The notes under the pieces are model-generated. The model was not told where the DNA came from and made no database searches. It worked only from the letters and a program-made list of their open reading frames with translations. Both the position numbers and the translations under genes were made by a program. A DNA stretch of 64,000 nucleotides, taken from positions 62,070,501 to 62,134,500 of the forward strand of contig NC_073628.1 of assembly GCF_029407905.1 (NCBI RefSeq), in the 5' to 3' direction. This DNA is from Bubalus kerabau (lineage: Eukaryota > Chordata > Mammalia > Artiodactyla > Bovidae). Within the stretch, counting starts at the first letter, position 1; each line of letters starts with the position of its first letter. Below are positions 1 through 12,340 of this stretch, in pieces.

Positions 1-620
1 AACATGGCTGTTTTGGGTTGCCTGAGTGGTCTTGACTTTGTTGGATTATGGTCACTATAACTACTAGTTGATAGTTATTACTGGGTATGGTATATGAAGT
101 GATGGCCCCAGGGAATGACTCAACTCCAGACATACCACCTTTGCCCTATTTTGTATTTGGAACCCTACATTCACATCGCAATTCAAGATGAATGCCCCAG
201 ACAATGTATCTCCTTTCACCTATTAATGACCAGAGCTCAACGCTACCAGATGATAGTTGCACTTGTCAGATATGTTCACTTCTAGGAAACAAGACTTCTA
301 AGCCAGCACAACCTAATGTTGTTGGAATAAGAACCCCAAATGGACCAGTGAGTCTGTGGAGGACAGATCCTCTTCTTTGTTATTCTCTCTCAGATAGTGT
401 TGAGCATGATGCATTGACTATTGGCAATTTAGTGTATAGTCTGCATTCTGGATGGCAGAGCCATAACGCTGCAGAATGATAAGTCAAAGGTGATATCTTC
501 AGTAGACTGCTCCATCATACTTATCAGGAATGCTACTTCTGGAAAACATAAATGAATCCTGTGTCATAAACCAACTCTTTTATTTTTTTTCTCATTACAT
601 TAATGTAATTGGATTGGAGT
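1..620. other. Unassigned intergenic DNA with a 95-codon open frame
   Basis: No repeat family was recognised here. An ATG-initiated plus-strand frame of 95 codons runs from 192 to 479 and is more serine/proline/asparagine-rich than nearby AT-rich noise frames. No known domain, signal peptide or splice context could be identified. The composition is closer to 43% GC than the surrounding AT-rich DNA, so this may be a remnant of an old exon, a processed pseudogene or an ancient repeat. I would not call it a gene from sequence alone. Confidence 0.25.
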
Positions 621-632
621 AATAGTGCCTCT

Positions 633-906
633 CAGAGAAGGCAATGGCACCCCACTCCAGTACTCTTGCCTGGAAAAATCCCATGGAAGGAGGAGCCTGG
701 TAGGCTGCAGTCCATGGGGTCGCTAAGAGTCGGATACGACTGAGAGACTTCACTTTCACTTTTTACTTTCATGCCTTGGAGAAGGAAATGGCAACCCACT
801 CCAGTGTTCTTGCCTGGAAAATCCCAGGGAAGGGGGAGCCTGATGGGCTGCCGTCTATGGGGTCGCACAGAGTCGGACACGACTGAAGCGACTTAGCAGC
901 AGCAGC
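633..906 (+). mobile_element. BOV-A2 dimeric SINE
   Basis: Two head-to-tail Bov-A monomers are present, each opening with an AGAAGG(C/A)AATGGCA motif and containing the CACTCCAGT.TCTTGCCTGG core. The end is the typical GACTTAGCAGCAGCAGCA tail. A perfect 12-bp TSD (AATAGTGCCTCT) lies at 621-632 and 907-918, so this is a complete insertion. The open frames on its minus strand are SINE-derived and not genes. Confidence 0.92.
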
Positions 907-1024
907 AATAGTGCCTCTGTTCTTTTCATTTCCTTTACACTTGTCTCATTAAAGCATTTTACATGTGACACTAATCCTCAAAATGGCTTTGTCCCTTGGT
1001 CTTCTCACTCTTCTAGTCCTTTTC

Positions 1025-1229
1025 TTTTCTTTTTTTTTTTTCATTTATTTTTTATTTTATTTTATTTTTTTTAAATTTTATTTTATTTTTAAACTTTACA
1101 TAACTGTATTAGTTTTGCCAAATATCAAAATGAATCTGCCACAGGTATACATGTGTTCCCCATCCTGAACCCTCCTCCCTCCTCCCTCCCCATTCCATCC
1201 CTCTGGGTCGTCCCAGTGCACCAGCCCCA
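1025..1229 (-). mobile_element. L1 (ruminant L1-BT type) 3' end
   Basis: A T-rich tract (1025-1095) leads into the reverse complement of the ruminant L1 3' terminus, with the AAACTTTACATAA motif and then the CCTCCTCCCTCC block near 1170-1190. A 10-bp TSD (AGTCCTTTTC) occurs at 1015-1024 and 1230-1239. It is a 5'-truncated 205-bp retroinsertion; the 67-codon frame across it (965-1168) is not a gene. Confidence 0.88.
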
Positions 1230-1352
1230 AGTCCTTTTCATTCCAACAAAAGAATCATCTTTCAGAGCTCTCAGAACTTTCTTACCCATCTACCAAAAAA
1301 AAAAAAAGTTCCACTGTTCCATTTCTTAAGAGTTTGCTATGAATCGATGATA

Positions 1353-1478
1353 TATGTAGGAGGAAATGGCAACCCACTCCAGCATTCTTGCTGGGAAAAT
1401 TCCATGGACAAAGGAATATGGCAGGCGACCATCCACGGGGTTGCAGAGTCAAACATGACTGCACGACTGAGCACATGA
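1353..1478 (+). mobile_element. Bov-tA SINE fragment, headless
   Basis: It begins at the GGAGGAAATGGCAACCCACT block, lacking the tRNA-like head, and runs to a diverged GACTGAGCACA tail. Identity to the Bov-tA body is clear but with several substitutions. Overlapping minus-strand frames (1282-1519) are antisense SINE. Confidence 0.8.
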
Positions 1479-1489
1479 ATCAATAATAT

Positions 1490-4390
1490 AGTTTTGGACT
1501 GGATTTTAAAATTTGACACATACTCATTTCTTGTCTACCCTAGAAAATAATTTAGTGGGTTTTTTGTTTGTTTTTGTTTTTATTTTTGCTATTCCAAAAA
1601 TTATTAATATCATTTATATTTCTTACACTGGCTTTTACTCATTTATCATATCACATGTGCTTGGACTAGCTAGAAATTTTAGTTTAATACTCTGGTATAA
1701 ATAAAGTTTAAGAATATTGATCCTCTCAGTATTTTCATTTTAATCAAAATCAAAGCCTTAGATTAGAATGATGAAGCAGTAGTAATAGAGTATTTGGGCA
1801 GGGGGCAGTATTTCTCTTTATTACTGCATTTAAATAAAACATCATTTTGAGCTTTATTCTAATGCCTTCAAGTAAATTCCATTCTTTAGGTTTCTATACT
1901 TCAAAACATTTCACAGATTCAATCTAAATTAAACTAGCTAATATGTTTTGTTTCAAAATAACACATTTCTAAAACAGATAAGAAAATAGTATGTGTACTA
2001 AAATGCATTCTTAACTGTTAGGCAAAGTAGCTATGAACTTTGTTTATAAATATTAAAAAGCACTGATTGTGTATTAGTACCTATAGAAATATTATGCTTG
2101 TCTTCCAGGAACTTACATTCTAAATAAATAAGACAGTGCCACAAATCACTCATCTTTTATTTAATTGCTTTAAAATTTTCTCCTAAGATGTGTGAAGCCT
2201 GAGTATTTAATCAAAAGAAGTGTAATATTTGGGAAACTATTGGGAAGAATATTTTCATAAATAAATTTGGGAGCCTGTTGATTATATAGGACTTACTGAA
2301 CAATTTTACTAATTTAGAAGAAACAACTTTGAACCAGTTAAAGAAGCCAGTGTTGTTTCCAGAAATATCAGAGAAGTGTTTAAGAATTCTACACATTTAT
2401 GGTGAAACAATAAAAGATTTTTCTGTGTATACACTTTTAAAAAACTGGAATAAATGCAGGATAAATATTTCCTAGTTATTTGTCATTTTTATTTTATTTC
2501 CAACAAAAAATCACCAATATTTAATACTTAACGTAGAAGTAATGATGCATGCCCAAGGAAAAAGGAAATGTTATACCGTAGAGTCCAATGAAAAACATGA
2601 ACTAATCACACAAGCATTCCAAATTATTTTAAGGTACAGAAAAATGAGACTAAAGTACAGTTCAGAAGTGCTCATTCTGAAACTATAATTCAGTGAAGCA
2701 TCGTTTTCATTATGAAAGGGAAGTCAGTTTACCCCAGGTCTGTGACAGTGACACATATGGGGCTAAGGAAATTTATCCCAGCCTTTCAGTGAATCCACGC
2801 AGTTAATAGAGATTTAGGTAAAACTGTGTTGACAAGAACATCCTAACTATGTGCAGTAAATCAATGATATTGATTTCAATTATGTCTGATTTCTACCTTG
2901 GGACTAGCAATTTAGAGTTCAGGCCCCAGTTAACCATTAAACTGGCCCTTTATTCTTCCCATTCCTCATATGTTCCCCACTGGATAATCGAGATTCCACT
3001 GATGCCTTAGAACACTGTGTTAGCTTAACTATTCCTAGTGAACACAGGAAGTGAATCCTAAGAACATGCTGGACTTATTTAATGGATGTTTACATGAACC
3101 TAATCAGAGTCAGAGGAAGCAAATACTTGACAGCATCTCTGTTCTCTGCAAATACATTATTCAGGAAGCTTGGGACAAGGAAACTTTCTTTATGTATGAT
3201 ACTAAGGTTATTCTGTTGTGAACTGGTCTGTGTCAGTTTCAAATAGAAGTAGACTGTGTTTAGAGTTATAGTTCTCCTTGGTCCCTTCAGATACTAATGA
3301 ATGAGAGTCGAATACTAAATCGTTCCACCATGCTACTGGTTAAGCCCACATTTTTTTTTTTTTTTTTTTTTAGCAGGTTGGTATAAAAAACACTACATGC
3401 AATCTATTCTAGACACTTGATTTTGTATATGCTCTAATCAAAACTTACTTAAATGATTCATTCCAAGAAGAGGTTTGTATTCTAGAGGCAGAATTCTTTT
3501 ATCCTTAAGAGCAATATGAGGCTGCCACTATTTAGACCCATTGGTTGGACACGGAAATAAGCAGTCATCAAGACTTGGGTTTCATTCCCAATGGTACCTG
3601 CTACATGGTTTGCAAAATGCTCGAGGTCTGCATTTACAGGGATACAAAAGATTTCTAAATATTTTAAACAAACAATTCACCTGTACTACTAATCTCAGCA
3701 AAGAAGTTTCATTTTTATAGCCTATACAAGCCACTAACTTCATACTTGGACATGCCCTCATAATGCTAATCATATTTAGCAAACCTTTTAATACTAATCA
3801 AGTAAAACACAACAAAATGCATGAGGTTGTCATATCAGTAGTGTGAGCTCTCTGCTTAGAAAGTTGGTAGACTCTCCAGGAACATAAACTGACCTCATAC
3901 ACACATGTCAGTACATAGTACATCCATAAATAAGACATATTTTTTCAAGTGAATATTTAATAACTTATAATTTGCTCAGAATAAAGCACAAATGGAAAAC
4001 TGTTCAACTTCCTTTTGCTTGAGCAAATGAGGGAAAACAGTCATGGGAAGGGAATATTTAATATTAGGGAATATTTAATATTAGTAAACAGATTCAAACA
4101 CAGGATTAACTGTGTATTCTAGGTATGCTGAATTTGGAAAACAACTTCTTTCATTTCTTATTTCAGAATGAGGTTAATATGAAGCTGGGCAGTTAGAATT
4201 AAGAGTGTATGACTTAGGTGGAACCGAAGCTAAAGTATTCATTTGATCTTTAAAGTAAAGACAAGTTTTGTAAGGGAGACACAGATAGCTTCTTCTTTAA
4301 AAGAGTATGATCATAGAATCATGTTCATGAGAAGCCTCCACAGCAGAGAAAGTCTTCTAAATTAACAATAGAATATTTTGCACATGTTTA
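1490..4390. other. AT-rich intergenic DNA
   Basis: No gene or recognisable young repeat is seen. The only clear features are a poly(T) run at about 3352-3372 and scattered AT-rich sequence; short frames at 1513-1704, 2211-2396 and 3582-3782 have no coding character. An exact 17-bp direct tandem duplication (GGGAATATTTAATATTA) lies at 4050-4066 and 4067-4083. Confidence 0.6.
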
Positions 4391-4396
4391 GCACAT

Positions 4397-4480
4397 GGAC
4401 AGAGAAGCCTGGCGTGCTATAGTCCATGGGGTTGCAAAGAGTCAGACACGACTTAAAGACTGAAGAACAACAACAAGCAT
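4397..4480 (+). mobile_element. Bov-tA SINE 3' fragment
   Basis: Only the last ~85 bp remain: a GGACAGAGAAGCCTGG body piece, then AGTCCATGGGGTTGCAAAGAGTCAGACACGAC in diverged form, and an AACAACAACAA tail. It is heavily 5'-truncated. Confidence 0.8.
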
Positions 4481-4489
4481 ATGTATAAT

Positions 4490-6704
4490 GTTCAAAGCAC
4501 CTTCAAGTGCATTGTCATTCAATCTTCAAAATGATTTTATGGAAACTGATTATCAAAAAGCTTAAATGATTTCCTTACGAAGTCACAAAACCAAAAAAAA
4601 CGGTGTAATTACAAGACCTGGGGTTGTTTCACTCGGCTTCTAGTTCATTCCACCATACCAAGTTGCTGTAAGCTCATGAAAGAGTACTGTAATTACACTG
4701 GAAACCTTCAGGTATGAGATCAATACCATAGGAAGAAATGATATAAGATATGCTCCAGATACGACTTTCGATACCTCTTGGGCTCCTCCGATGCTCCCCT
4801 AAATATAATAATAAAATGATGAGGTTAAAAAAAAAAAGAGTATTTCTCTTTTAAATACTTTAAAAAGAGTATTTCTATCAAAGGGCAAGGTAAACCTATA
4901 GTGTAGACAGAGGGGAAATTGACATTTTAGAGAGAGAAGCATGAAATATTGAGTTTCTTTCTATGTGATAAGTCCTGTTTGACAGTTTAATTAAATAATC
5001 AAGAACTTAAATTTCAAGCACTTTTAAAGAATAAATAAATGCATGTAACTAAAACAGCAGAATTCTGTATCATCATAGAAATTAAGTATGCCTTTTGTTA
5101 TCTCATTGAGTCCTAGGCAAGAGCAGGAAGATAAGAAAGTCCTCAATAGGGCATTGGTATCAATTCATTTCTACATATAAGTAAATGAGTGTAAATATAT
5201 ATATTGAACTCCATATATGTGTATCCTTCTATTTCAGAAATATTGCTAGGGATCTCTGGAGTCCTAGTGGCATTACTTGACCCTGCCAATGGCTATACTG
5301 TATGTTTTACCCCAAGTAAGATTATGTCCACTCTGTGGGGCTCCATTTCCATTTCAGTAAGACTGCTGGAGAGTAAGGCTTGGGTCTGTGATGTTACCCA
5401 GGTTCTAGAATTCTTTGATTCTCCTTATCATTAATCTAAAACTAAATTGTTTTAAAATTGTGTGCCTTTTGTAGATTATCATCAATGGCTGACACTCAGA
5501 AAAATAAAGTCTAGAAGGCTGGATTACTTGATAGCTTTGAAACTTGAAACTTCTTGGAGAGTTGTATTTCCAGAAACTTACAGCAGGAAACCATTGTGCT
5601 TTTAGGTCCCACCTTAAAGCAAGGTAGCGCATTGCTGACTCAAAGATGATAGGAAAATAAAATATGGAGGTATGTGATTTTTCTTACCAAATACTAATAA
5701 TATTCTCAGTGACAAATGTGTTTCATATGATAATACTTAAAAGTAACTGTTTTTTTTTTAATGACTACATTGTGTGAACATCTTGTTTGTGTGAACTTGC
5801 AATATATGAGATTTTTTTTCTAAAAATTATCATTAATATTCTGGATTATACTAAGGAGTAAAAACAAAGGAGAGTTCACTAAAGAAAAATGCCCCCAATG
5901 TGGCCTATAATTAGAGTGAATTCATGAGATATGCTGCTTTTTACTTAACATTTTAAAGATATTCATAGCAGTTTTCCACAGAGAGCCTCAGTTTTTATGA
6001 AATGGTGAATTGAAGGGGACAGTGGAAGATCTACAAGTCACTCCTTTCTCTGCTCCCTGTTACTAACATAATTTCATCTCTTCCTTTACCCTTAACTGTC
6101 TCCATGTTTATTAGGAATGGAACTGGACTAACTGGAGACTTTATATTACGGTATTATACATCACAGTTTGATATGTTAAACACATGATTTCTTAGCACAT
6201 TGAAATCAGCCTCTTAACCAAAGAGTGTATTTCTGTTTAATCCTGCAATCTAAGTAGGATAAAATAATTTCTTAAATAAATAAAATGAAAATGGAAAATA
6301 AATAGATATTTAAGTATTAGCCACTGTGATTCAGACCACAATCATACATTTGTACTCTCTTTAAAATGATAAAACATGAGTCTTTTCAGCATTCATGATT
6401 TATAAATATATATTTAAATGATTATCAAATTAGAAAGGACAAAGGGCTTTTATAAATTTTGTAATTAAGCCTATGTATATAAATTTTAAAGACTTACCCT
6501 TGTTAGTTTGCTATGACATTATTCTAATATAATTATGCCATGATTATCACAACTCACTAATATTTTTCCTAGCTATTATAAAATATTCTGTCATTTTTAG
6601 CTCAAATTATTTTATTGGATCAGAAACCACCTAACAAGTGATGCTTTGGAGATAAATATATCATTTGTGATTTGAGGGAAAATTTTATCTAATTGAAGTT
6701 ATGT
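4490..6704. other. AT-rich intergenic DNA
   Basis: No gene or confidently assigned repeat. A near repeat of AAAAGAGTATTTCT occurs around 4835 and 4863. Frames at 5204-5434 (+) and 5405-5632 (-) overlap each other and show no domain; I treat them as chance frames. Confidence 0.55.
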
Positions 6705-6716
6705 CATCTGTAATTA

Positions 6717-6920
6717 CCGGAGAAGGCAACGGCAACCCACTCCAGTACTCTTGCCTGGAAAATCCCATGGACGGAGGAGCCTGGTGGGCTGCAGTACATT
6801 AGGTCGTGAAGAGTCGGACACTGCTGAGCGACTTCACATTCACTTTTCACTTTGATGCATTGGAGCAGGAAATGGCAACCCATTCCAGTATTCTTGCCTG
6901 GAGGATCCCAGGGACGGCGG
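6717..6920 (+). mobile_element. BOV-A2 SINE, 3'-truncated
   Basis: The first monomer is complete and the second monomer stops abruptly at GGGACGGCGG, before the normal AGTCGGACACGACTGA and AGC-repeat tail. It is nevertheless bounded by a perfect 12-bp TSD (CATCTGTAATTA) at 6705-6716 and 6921-6932, so it inserted in this truncated form. Confidence 0.9.
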
Positions 6921-7203
6921 CATCTGTAATTATAACTATGTTGTTAAAATTTTAAATGATTTCTTTCTATAAAGACAGCCATTTATGGAGTGAAATGAAT
7001 TTGCATTTTATTGTTAACAGGAAATTGTAAGTTATAAATTACTATTTGTATTATTCATAAAATTGAGTTTTATTATAAAACTGAAAAAAGTTTTATTATT
7101 TTACACAAATGCATACAAACCAATAAACAATTATGGTAATATTTGTGCTTACAATTTAATCAAAACTTTTATTTGCTTTCTAGTTTTCATTTAATTTTTA
7201 TGT

Positions 7204-7418
7204 GTGCTTAGTCCCTCAGTCATGCCTGACTCTTTGTGACTCCATGGGCTGTAGCCCACCAGGCTCCTCTGTCCATGGGATTATCCAGGCAAGAATACTA
7301 GAGTGGGTAGCCATTTCCTTCTCCAGGAGATCTTCCTGATCCAGGGATCAAACCCACATCTCTTGCATCTCCTGCACTGCAGGCAGATTCTTTACCATCT
7401 GAGGCACCAGGGAAGCCC
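7204..7418 (-). mobile_element. Bov-tA SINE with tRNA-like head
   Basis: This is an antisense full monomer: the tail side (GTGCTTAGTCCCTCAGTCATG) comes first and the tRNA-derived head ends as GGCACCAGGGAAGCCC at about 7403-7418. A perfect 13-bp TSD (TTAATTTTTATGT) is at 7191-7203 and 7419-7431. Confidence 0.93.
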
Positions 7419-7654
7419 TTAATTTTTATGTAATATACATATTTTGAAAGAAATAATTATTAAAATCACTAGGTCAAATATTAAAATTCCATATTAACAT
7501 TAGAAAAGAACTCACTATGTCTCTGTTTAGCGAATTGTTTCTTAATAGTAAACATCAGTTTGTTCCTTCAGATCTTCATGATATAGAGTACCTATAGTCA
7601 AAATATGTCTTAATTAATCAACATTTTATCTATTAATATTTACTGTGGAGAGTA

Positions 7655-7992
7655 AATATTGGACTGCAAGGAGATCCAATCAGTCCATTCTAAAGGAGAT
7701 CAGTCCTGGGTGTTCATTGGAAGGACTGATGCTAAAGCTGAAACTCCAATACTTTGGCTACCTCATGCGAAGAGTTGACTCATTAGAAAAGACCCTGATG
7801 CTGGGAAGGGTTGGGGGCGGGAGGAGAAGTGGACGACAGAGATGGTTGGATGGCATCACCGACTCAATGGACCTGAGTTTGGGTAAATTCCAGGAGTTGG
7901 TGATGGACAGGGAGGCCTGGCATGCTGCAATTCATGGGATCACAAAGAGTCGGACACGACTGAGAGACTGAACTGAACTGAACTGAACTGAC
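7655..7992 (+). mobile_element. BovB LINE 3' end
   Basis: The sequence encodes the C-terminal BovB tail peptide, including a LKLQYFGYLMRRVDSLEKT stretch and a WLDGITDSMDLSL stretch, in a single open frame 7645-7971. It ends in the diagnostic (ACTGA)n tail at 7967-7992. It is 5'-truncated and retains no reverse-transcriptase domain. Confidence 0.93.
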
Positions 7993-7999
7993 TGTTGGG

Positions 8000-9274
8000 T
8001 AAAAATATAGATACAAAATACTTATAAAAATTATGAAAATCATTATATTTTATGTTGGTTTAAAAATAAAATTTGTTATTGCATCACATAATCTAAAAGC
8101 TATTGAAGTTGAGGTATTTGTTGACATGGAATCTAACAATTATTTCATGTTAAATGAAGAATTACTTTTAAAAGGCAGTTTTATTTGTATTAATAATAAG
8201 CAAAATAGAAAATCTTTAACACCTCTACATTCAAAATAAGCTCTCTTTATAAGCCAATAAGAAAATAACTCAGAAAGGTAAAAGATACAAAGGACATGAA
8301 AAGACAATATACAGGCAAAAATTGAATGAATAATAACACTTCTTAAAATGTGAATATAACATTTTATAATATAATATAAATATAAATGTGAATTTATATT
8401 GAATTAAAAAGAGGCAGAGGATATAAAGACGCATTTCACAGAAGAGAATGTGCAAATGACTGGAAGCAATGTAGTACATTTGTATAAAATACAGTAGTGA
8501 CAACCTAATATGCATTCTGAAAAGTAGAAATAATCTGAAGATTATTCACTGTTCAAGAGAATTGTGAATAGGACTATTCAGAGTGCTGTTGGTAGGATGG
8601 TAATTTGCTGCTACCTGATCTGGGTGCTCATTGGATAAAAATGATTACCAGTGAAAATATACTGAGTTGTGATATAGTTATGATTTGCTTTCCAGTATGT
8701 ATATTATACTTCATTTAAAATTGAATAGGGGGAGGATGAGGGGAATTACAGAAAGAACAATATAATCTATTTTTCATGTAATTTTAGAGAAGAAACCATA
8801 AAATGATAGAATAGTTTGTGATTCACTTTGAGGTAAATGGGAAAAGAAAAAATGCAAAGAAATTAAATAATTAAAAGAGAATGCTGCTGCTAAGTTGCTT
8901 TAATACAATGGCATAACAATTAAAAGATGACCTATAGACATACTTCTACCACATGAAAAATATGGAAATCTCCTATAAAATAAAGAAAGACTCATCCCGA
9001 TATTGTAGTTAAAGGAATGGTTTAGTAACAACATAGATCCTCATCAGTAGAAGTTTGATTAATATATTTGATATGTATAATCATTGTTCTAGGCATCTTA
9101 AGGCTATTTTTCTCAGATTAATCATATTGTTAAAAACATGAAGCCCCAAACATGCTCACTTTTACTTCAATTCTTAAGACTTTGCTCCTTGCCTTTTCCA
9201 TTTCACCAACCTTTTGTGTTGATATGAGAGAGAGCACATGCATAGTGACATCTATCTTGTAATTATTCCCAGTT
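8000..9274. other. AT-rich intergenic DNA
   Basis: No gene or assigned repeat. Frames at 8033-8239 (+) and 8270-8515 (-) have strongly biased, AT-driven composition (Lys/Ile/Asn or Phe/Tyr/Leu) and no recognisable domain. Confidence 0.55.
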
Positions 9275-9284
9275 TACAGTGGGT

Positions 9285-11571
9285 CAGTTCAGTTCAGTCG
9301 CTCAGTCATGTCCGACCTTTTGCGACCCCATGAGTCCCAGCATGCCAGGCCTCCCTGTCTATCAGCAACTCCCGGAGATCACCCAGACTCATGTCCATCG
9401 AGTCAGTGATGCCATCCAGCCATCTCATCCTCTGTCATCCCCTTCTCTTCCTGCCCCAACCCCTCCCAGCATCAGAGTCTTTTCCAATGAGTCAACTCTT
9501 CGCATGAGGTGACCAAAGTACTGGAGTTTCAGCTTTAGCATCATTCCTTCCAAAGAAATCCCAGGGCTGATCTCCTTCAGAATGCACTGGTTGGATCTCC
9601 TTGCAAACCAAGGGACTGTCAAGAGTCTTTTCCAACACCACAGTTCAAAAGCATCAATTCTTCAGCACTCAGCCTTCTTCACAGTCCAACTCTCACATCC
9701 ATACATGACCACAGGAAAAACCATAGCCTTGACTAGATGGACCTTTGTTGGCAAAGTAATGTCTCTGCTTTTAAATATGCTATCTAGGTTGGTCATAACT
9801 TTCCTTCCAAGGAGTAAGCGTCTTTTAATTTCATGGCTGCAGTCACCATCTGCAGTGATTTTGGAGCCCAAAACAATAAAGTCTGACACTGTTTCCACTG
9901 TTTCCCCATCTATTTCCCATGAAGTGATGGGACCGGATGCCATGATCTTCGTTTTCTGAATGTTGAGCTTTAGGCCAACTTTTTCACTCTACACTTTCAC
10001 TTTCACCAAGAGACTTTTTAGTTCCTCTTCACTTTCTGCCATAAGGGTGGTGTCATCTGCATATCTGAGGTTACTGATATTTATCCTGGCAATCTTGATT
10101 CCAGTTTGTGCTTCTTCCAGCCCAGCGTTTCTCATGAGGTACTCTGCATATAAGTTAAATAAGCAGGGTGACAATATACAGCCTTGATGGACTCCTTTTC
10201 CTCTTTGGAACCAGTCTGTTGTTCCATGTCCAGTTCTAACTGTTGCTTCCTGACCTGCATACAAATTTCTCAAGAGGCAGATCAGGTGGTCTGGTATTCC
10301 CATCTCTTTCAGAATTTTCCACAGTTTATTGTGATCCACACAGTCAAAGGCTTTGGCATAGTCAATAAAGCAGAAATAGATTTTTTCTGGAACTCTCTTG
10401 CTTTTTCCATGATCCAGTGGATTTTGGCAATTTGATCTCTGGTTCCTCTGCCTTTTCTAAAACCAGCTTGAACATCAGGAAGTTCACAGTTCACATATTG
10501 CTGACGCCTGGCTTGGAGAATTTTGAGCATTACTTTACTAGCATGTGAGATGAGTGCAATTGTGCAGTAGTTTGAGCATTCTTTGCCATTGCCTTTCTTT
10601 GGGATTGGAATGAAAACTGACCTTTTCCAATCCTGTGGCCACTGCTGAGTCTTCCAAATTTGCTGGTATATTGAGTGCAGCACTTTCACAGCATCATCTT
10701 TCAGGATTTGAAATAGCTCAACTGGAATTCCATCACCTCCACTAGCTTTGTTCATAGTGATGCTTTCTAAGGCCCACTTGACTTCACATTCCGGAATGTC
10801 CGGCTCTAGGTCAGTGATCACACCATCATTATTATCTAGGTCGTGAAGATCTATTTTGTATAGTTCTTCTGTGTATTCTTGCCATCTCTTCTTAATATCC
10901 TCTGCTTCTGTTAGGTCCATACCATTTCTGTCCTTTATTGAGCCCATCTTTTCATGAAATATTCCCTTGGTATCTTTAATTTTCTTGAAGTGAACTCTAG
11001 TCTTTCCCATTCTGTTGTTCTCCTCTATTTCTTTGCATTGATTGCTGAGGAAAGCTTTCTTATCTCTTCTTGCTATTCTTTGGAACTCTGCATTCAGATG
11101 CTTATATCTTAACTTTTCTCCTTTGCTTTTTGCTTCTCTTCTTTTCACAGCTATTTGTAAGGCCTCCCCAGACAGCCATTTTGCTTTTTTCATTTCTTTT
11201 CCATGGGGATGTTCTTGATCCCTGTCTCCTGTACAATGTCACGAACCTCATTCCATAGTTCATCAGGCACTCTATCTATCAGATCTAGGCCCTTAAATCT
11301 ATTTCTCACTTCCACTGTATAATCATAAGGGATTTGATTTAGGTCATACCTGAATGGTCTAGTGGTTTTCCCTACTTTCTTCAATTTCAATCTGAATTTG
11401 GCAATAAGGAGTTCATGATCTGAACCACAGTCAGCTCCTGGTCTTGTTTTTGTTGACTGTATAGAGCTTCTCCATCTTTGGCTGCAAAGAATATAATCAA
11501 TCTGATTTTGGTGTTGACCATCTGGTGATGTCCATGTGTAGAGTCTTTTCTGTGTTGTATCTACAGTGGGT
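9285..11571 (-). mobile_element. BovB LINE, 5'-truncated, reverse transcriptase mostly preserved
   Basis: An antisense RTE-clade LINE of 2287 bp, bounded by a perfect 10-bp TSD (TACAGTGGGT) at 9275-9284 and 11572-11581. Read on the minus strand it encodes the end of the APE-type endonuclease (a GSDHELLIAKF-like motif near 11400), then the reverse transcriptase with NKASGGDGIPVE, FIPIPKKGN, QAGFRKGRGTRDQ and the catalytic YADD (LRYADDTTLMAES). The C-terminal segment contains FPVVMYGCESWTVKK. The frame is split into segments at about 11190-11390, 10309-11193, 9989-10339, 9662-9943 and 9425-9622. One break near 10370-10385 looks like a 1-nt loss in a T run. It lacks the 5' part of the endonuclease and cannot be autonomous. 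Confidence 0.96.
10309..11193 (-). pseudogene. BovB reverse-transcriptase remnant (main open segment)
   Basis: This is the longest open segment (294 codons) of the BovB element at 9285-11571. It covers the N-terminal and finger/palm parts of the RTE reverse transcriptase: SGGDGIPVE (about residues 150-158), IPIPKKGN (about 193-200) and AGFRKGRGTRDQ (about 240-251). The last ~20 residues are out of frame with BovB, and the correct frame resumes at MDHNKLWKIL in the segment ending at 10339, so a frameshift separates this from the YADD active-site block. No function is expected. Confidence 0.9.
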
Positions 11572-11589
11572 AGAAACTACCAAATTTTC

Positions 11590-12105
11590 AAAGATAATAG
11601 CCCTACATATTGTCAACCCTCAGTGCATTTCCCAATGACTTTTGTGAAAAAAATATTTTCTGTGAAATCCTAAGGCAAATGCTTTTTTATATATTAAGCA
11701 GTTTGCACACACTTCAATAGTCCTATCTCCATAAGCTCCATGATTCCTTCTTTCACATTACATGGATTTATGGTCTTTCCAACTCATTCAATACCAGCCA
11801 TATTTGAAGCCACAATTTAGTTAAATAAATAAATAAATTGTTAAAACTGGCCATGAAGCTAACACTGAACTCAGAATACTGAATATCTTTCTGTAAGTAA
11901 ACCCTTTTTGACAAGCTCAACCTGATTTAGTGTTATGCTCCTCCTTCCCTGGTCTACCACCTTTAGATATTTCTGCATGTATTCCTGTGATCTAGACAGT
12001 ATAACTTGTTCAAATCAAATCAATTGTATCCCAATGCAAACTTTGTACTTGCCCCCACTTCCCAAATGAGATCCACTTGGATTTAAATCTAACTTTAGAT
12101 ACTCT
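11590..12105. other. Unassigned intergenic DNA
   Basis: AT-rich sequence between a BovB and a SINE. Nothing gene-like was seen. A short (AAAT)n-like run sits at about 11825-11840. Confidence 0.55.
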
Positions 12106-12106
12106 G

Positions 12107-12340
12107 GGGCTTCCCAGGTAACACTAGTGGTAAAGAACCCACCTGCCGATGCAGGAGACTAAAGAGACATGGGTTTGAACCCAGAATGAGTTAGATCCCC
12201 TGGAGAAGAGCATGGGAACCCACTCCAGTATTCTTGCCTGGAGTATCCCATGAACAGAGGAGCCCAGTGGGATACAGGTGATGGGATTGCAAAGAGTCAG
12301 ACATGACTGAAGTGACTTAGCATGCACTCACACACATAGG
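12107..12340 (+). mobile_element. Bov-tA SINE, full length with head
   Basis: A tRNA-derived head (GGGGCTTCCCAGGT at 12107) is followed by the CCCTGGAGAAGAGCATGGGAACCCACTCC body in diverged form. It ends at GACTGAAGTGACTTAGCATG plus a short CA-rich tail. Moderately diverged. Confidence 0.9.

Noticed and set aside
9582..9959. 125-codon plus-strand frame
   Set aside because: It lies entirely on the non-coding strand of the BovB element at 9285-11571.
12107..12340. tRNA gene in the SINE head (and in the other headed Bov-tA copies)
   Set aside because: The heads are tRNA-derived but lack a complete cloverleaf and mature 3' end; they are SINE promoters, not tRNA genes.
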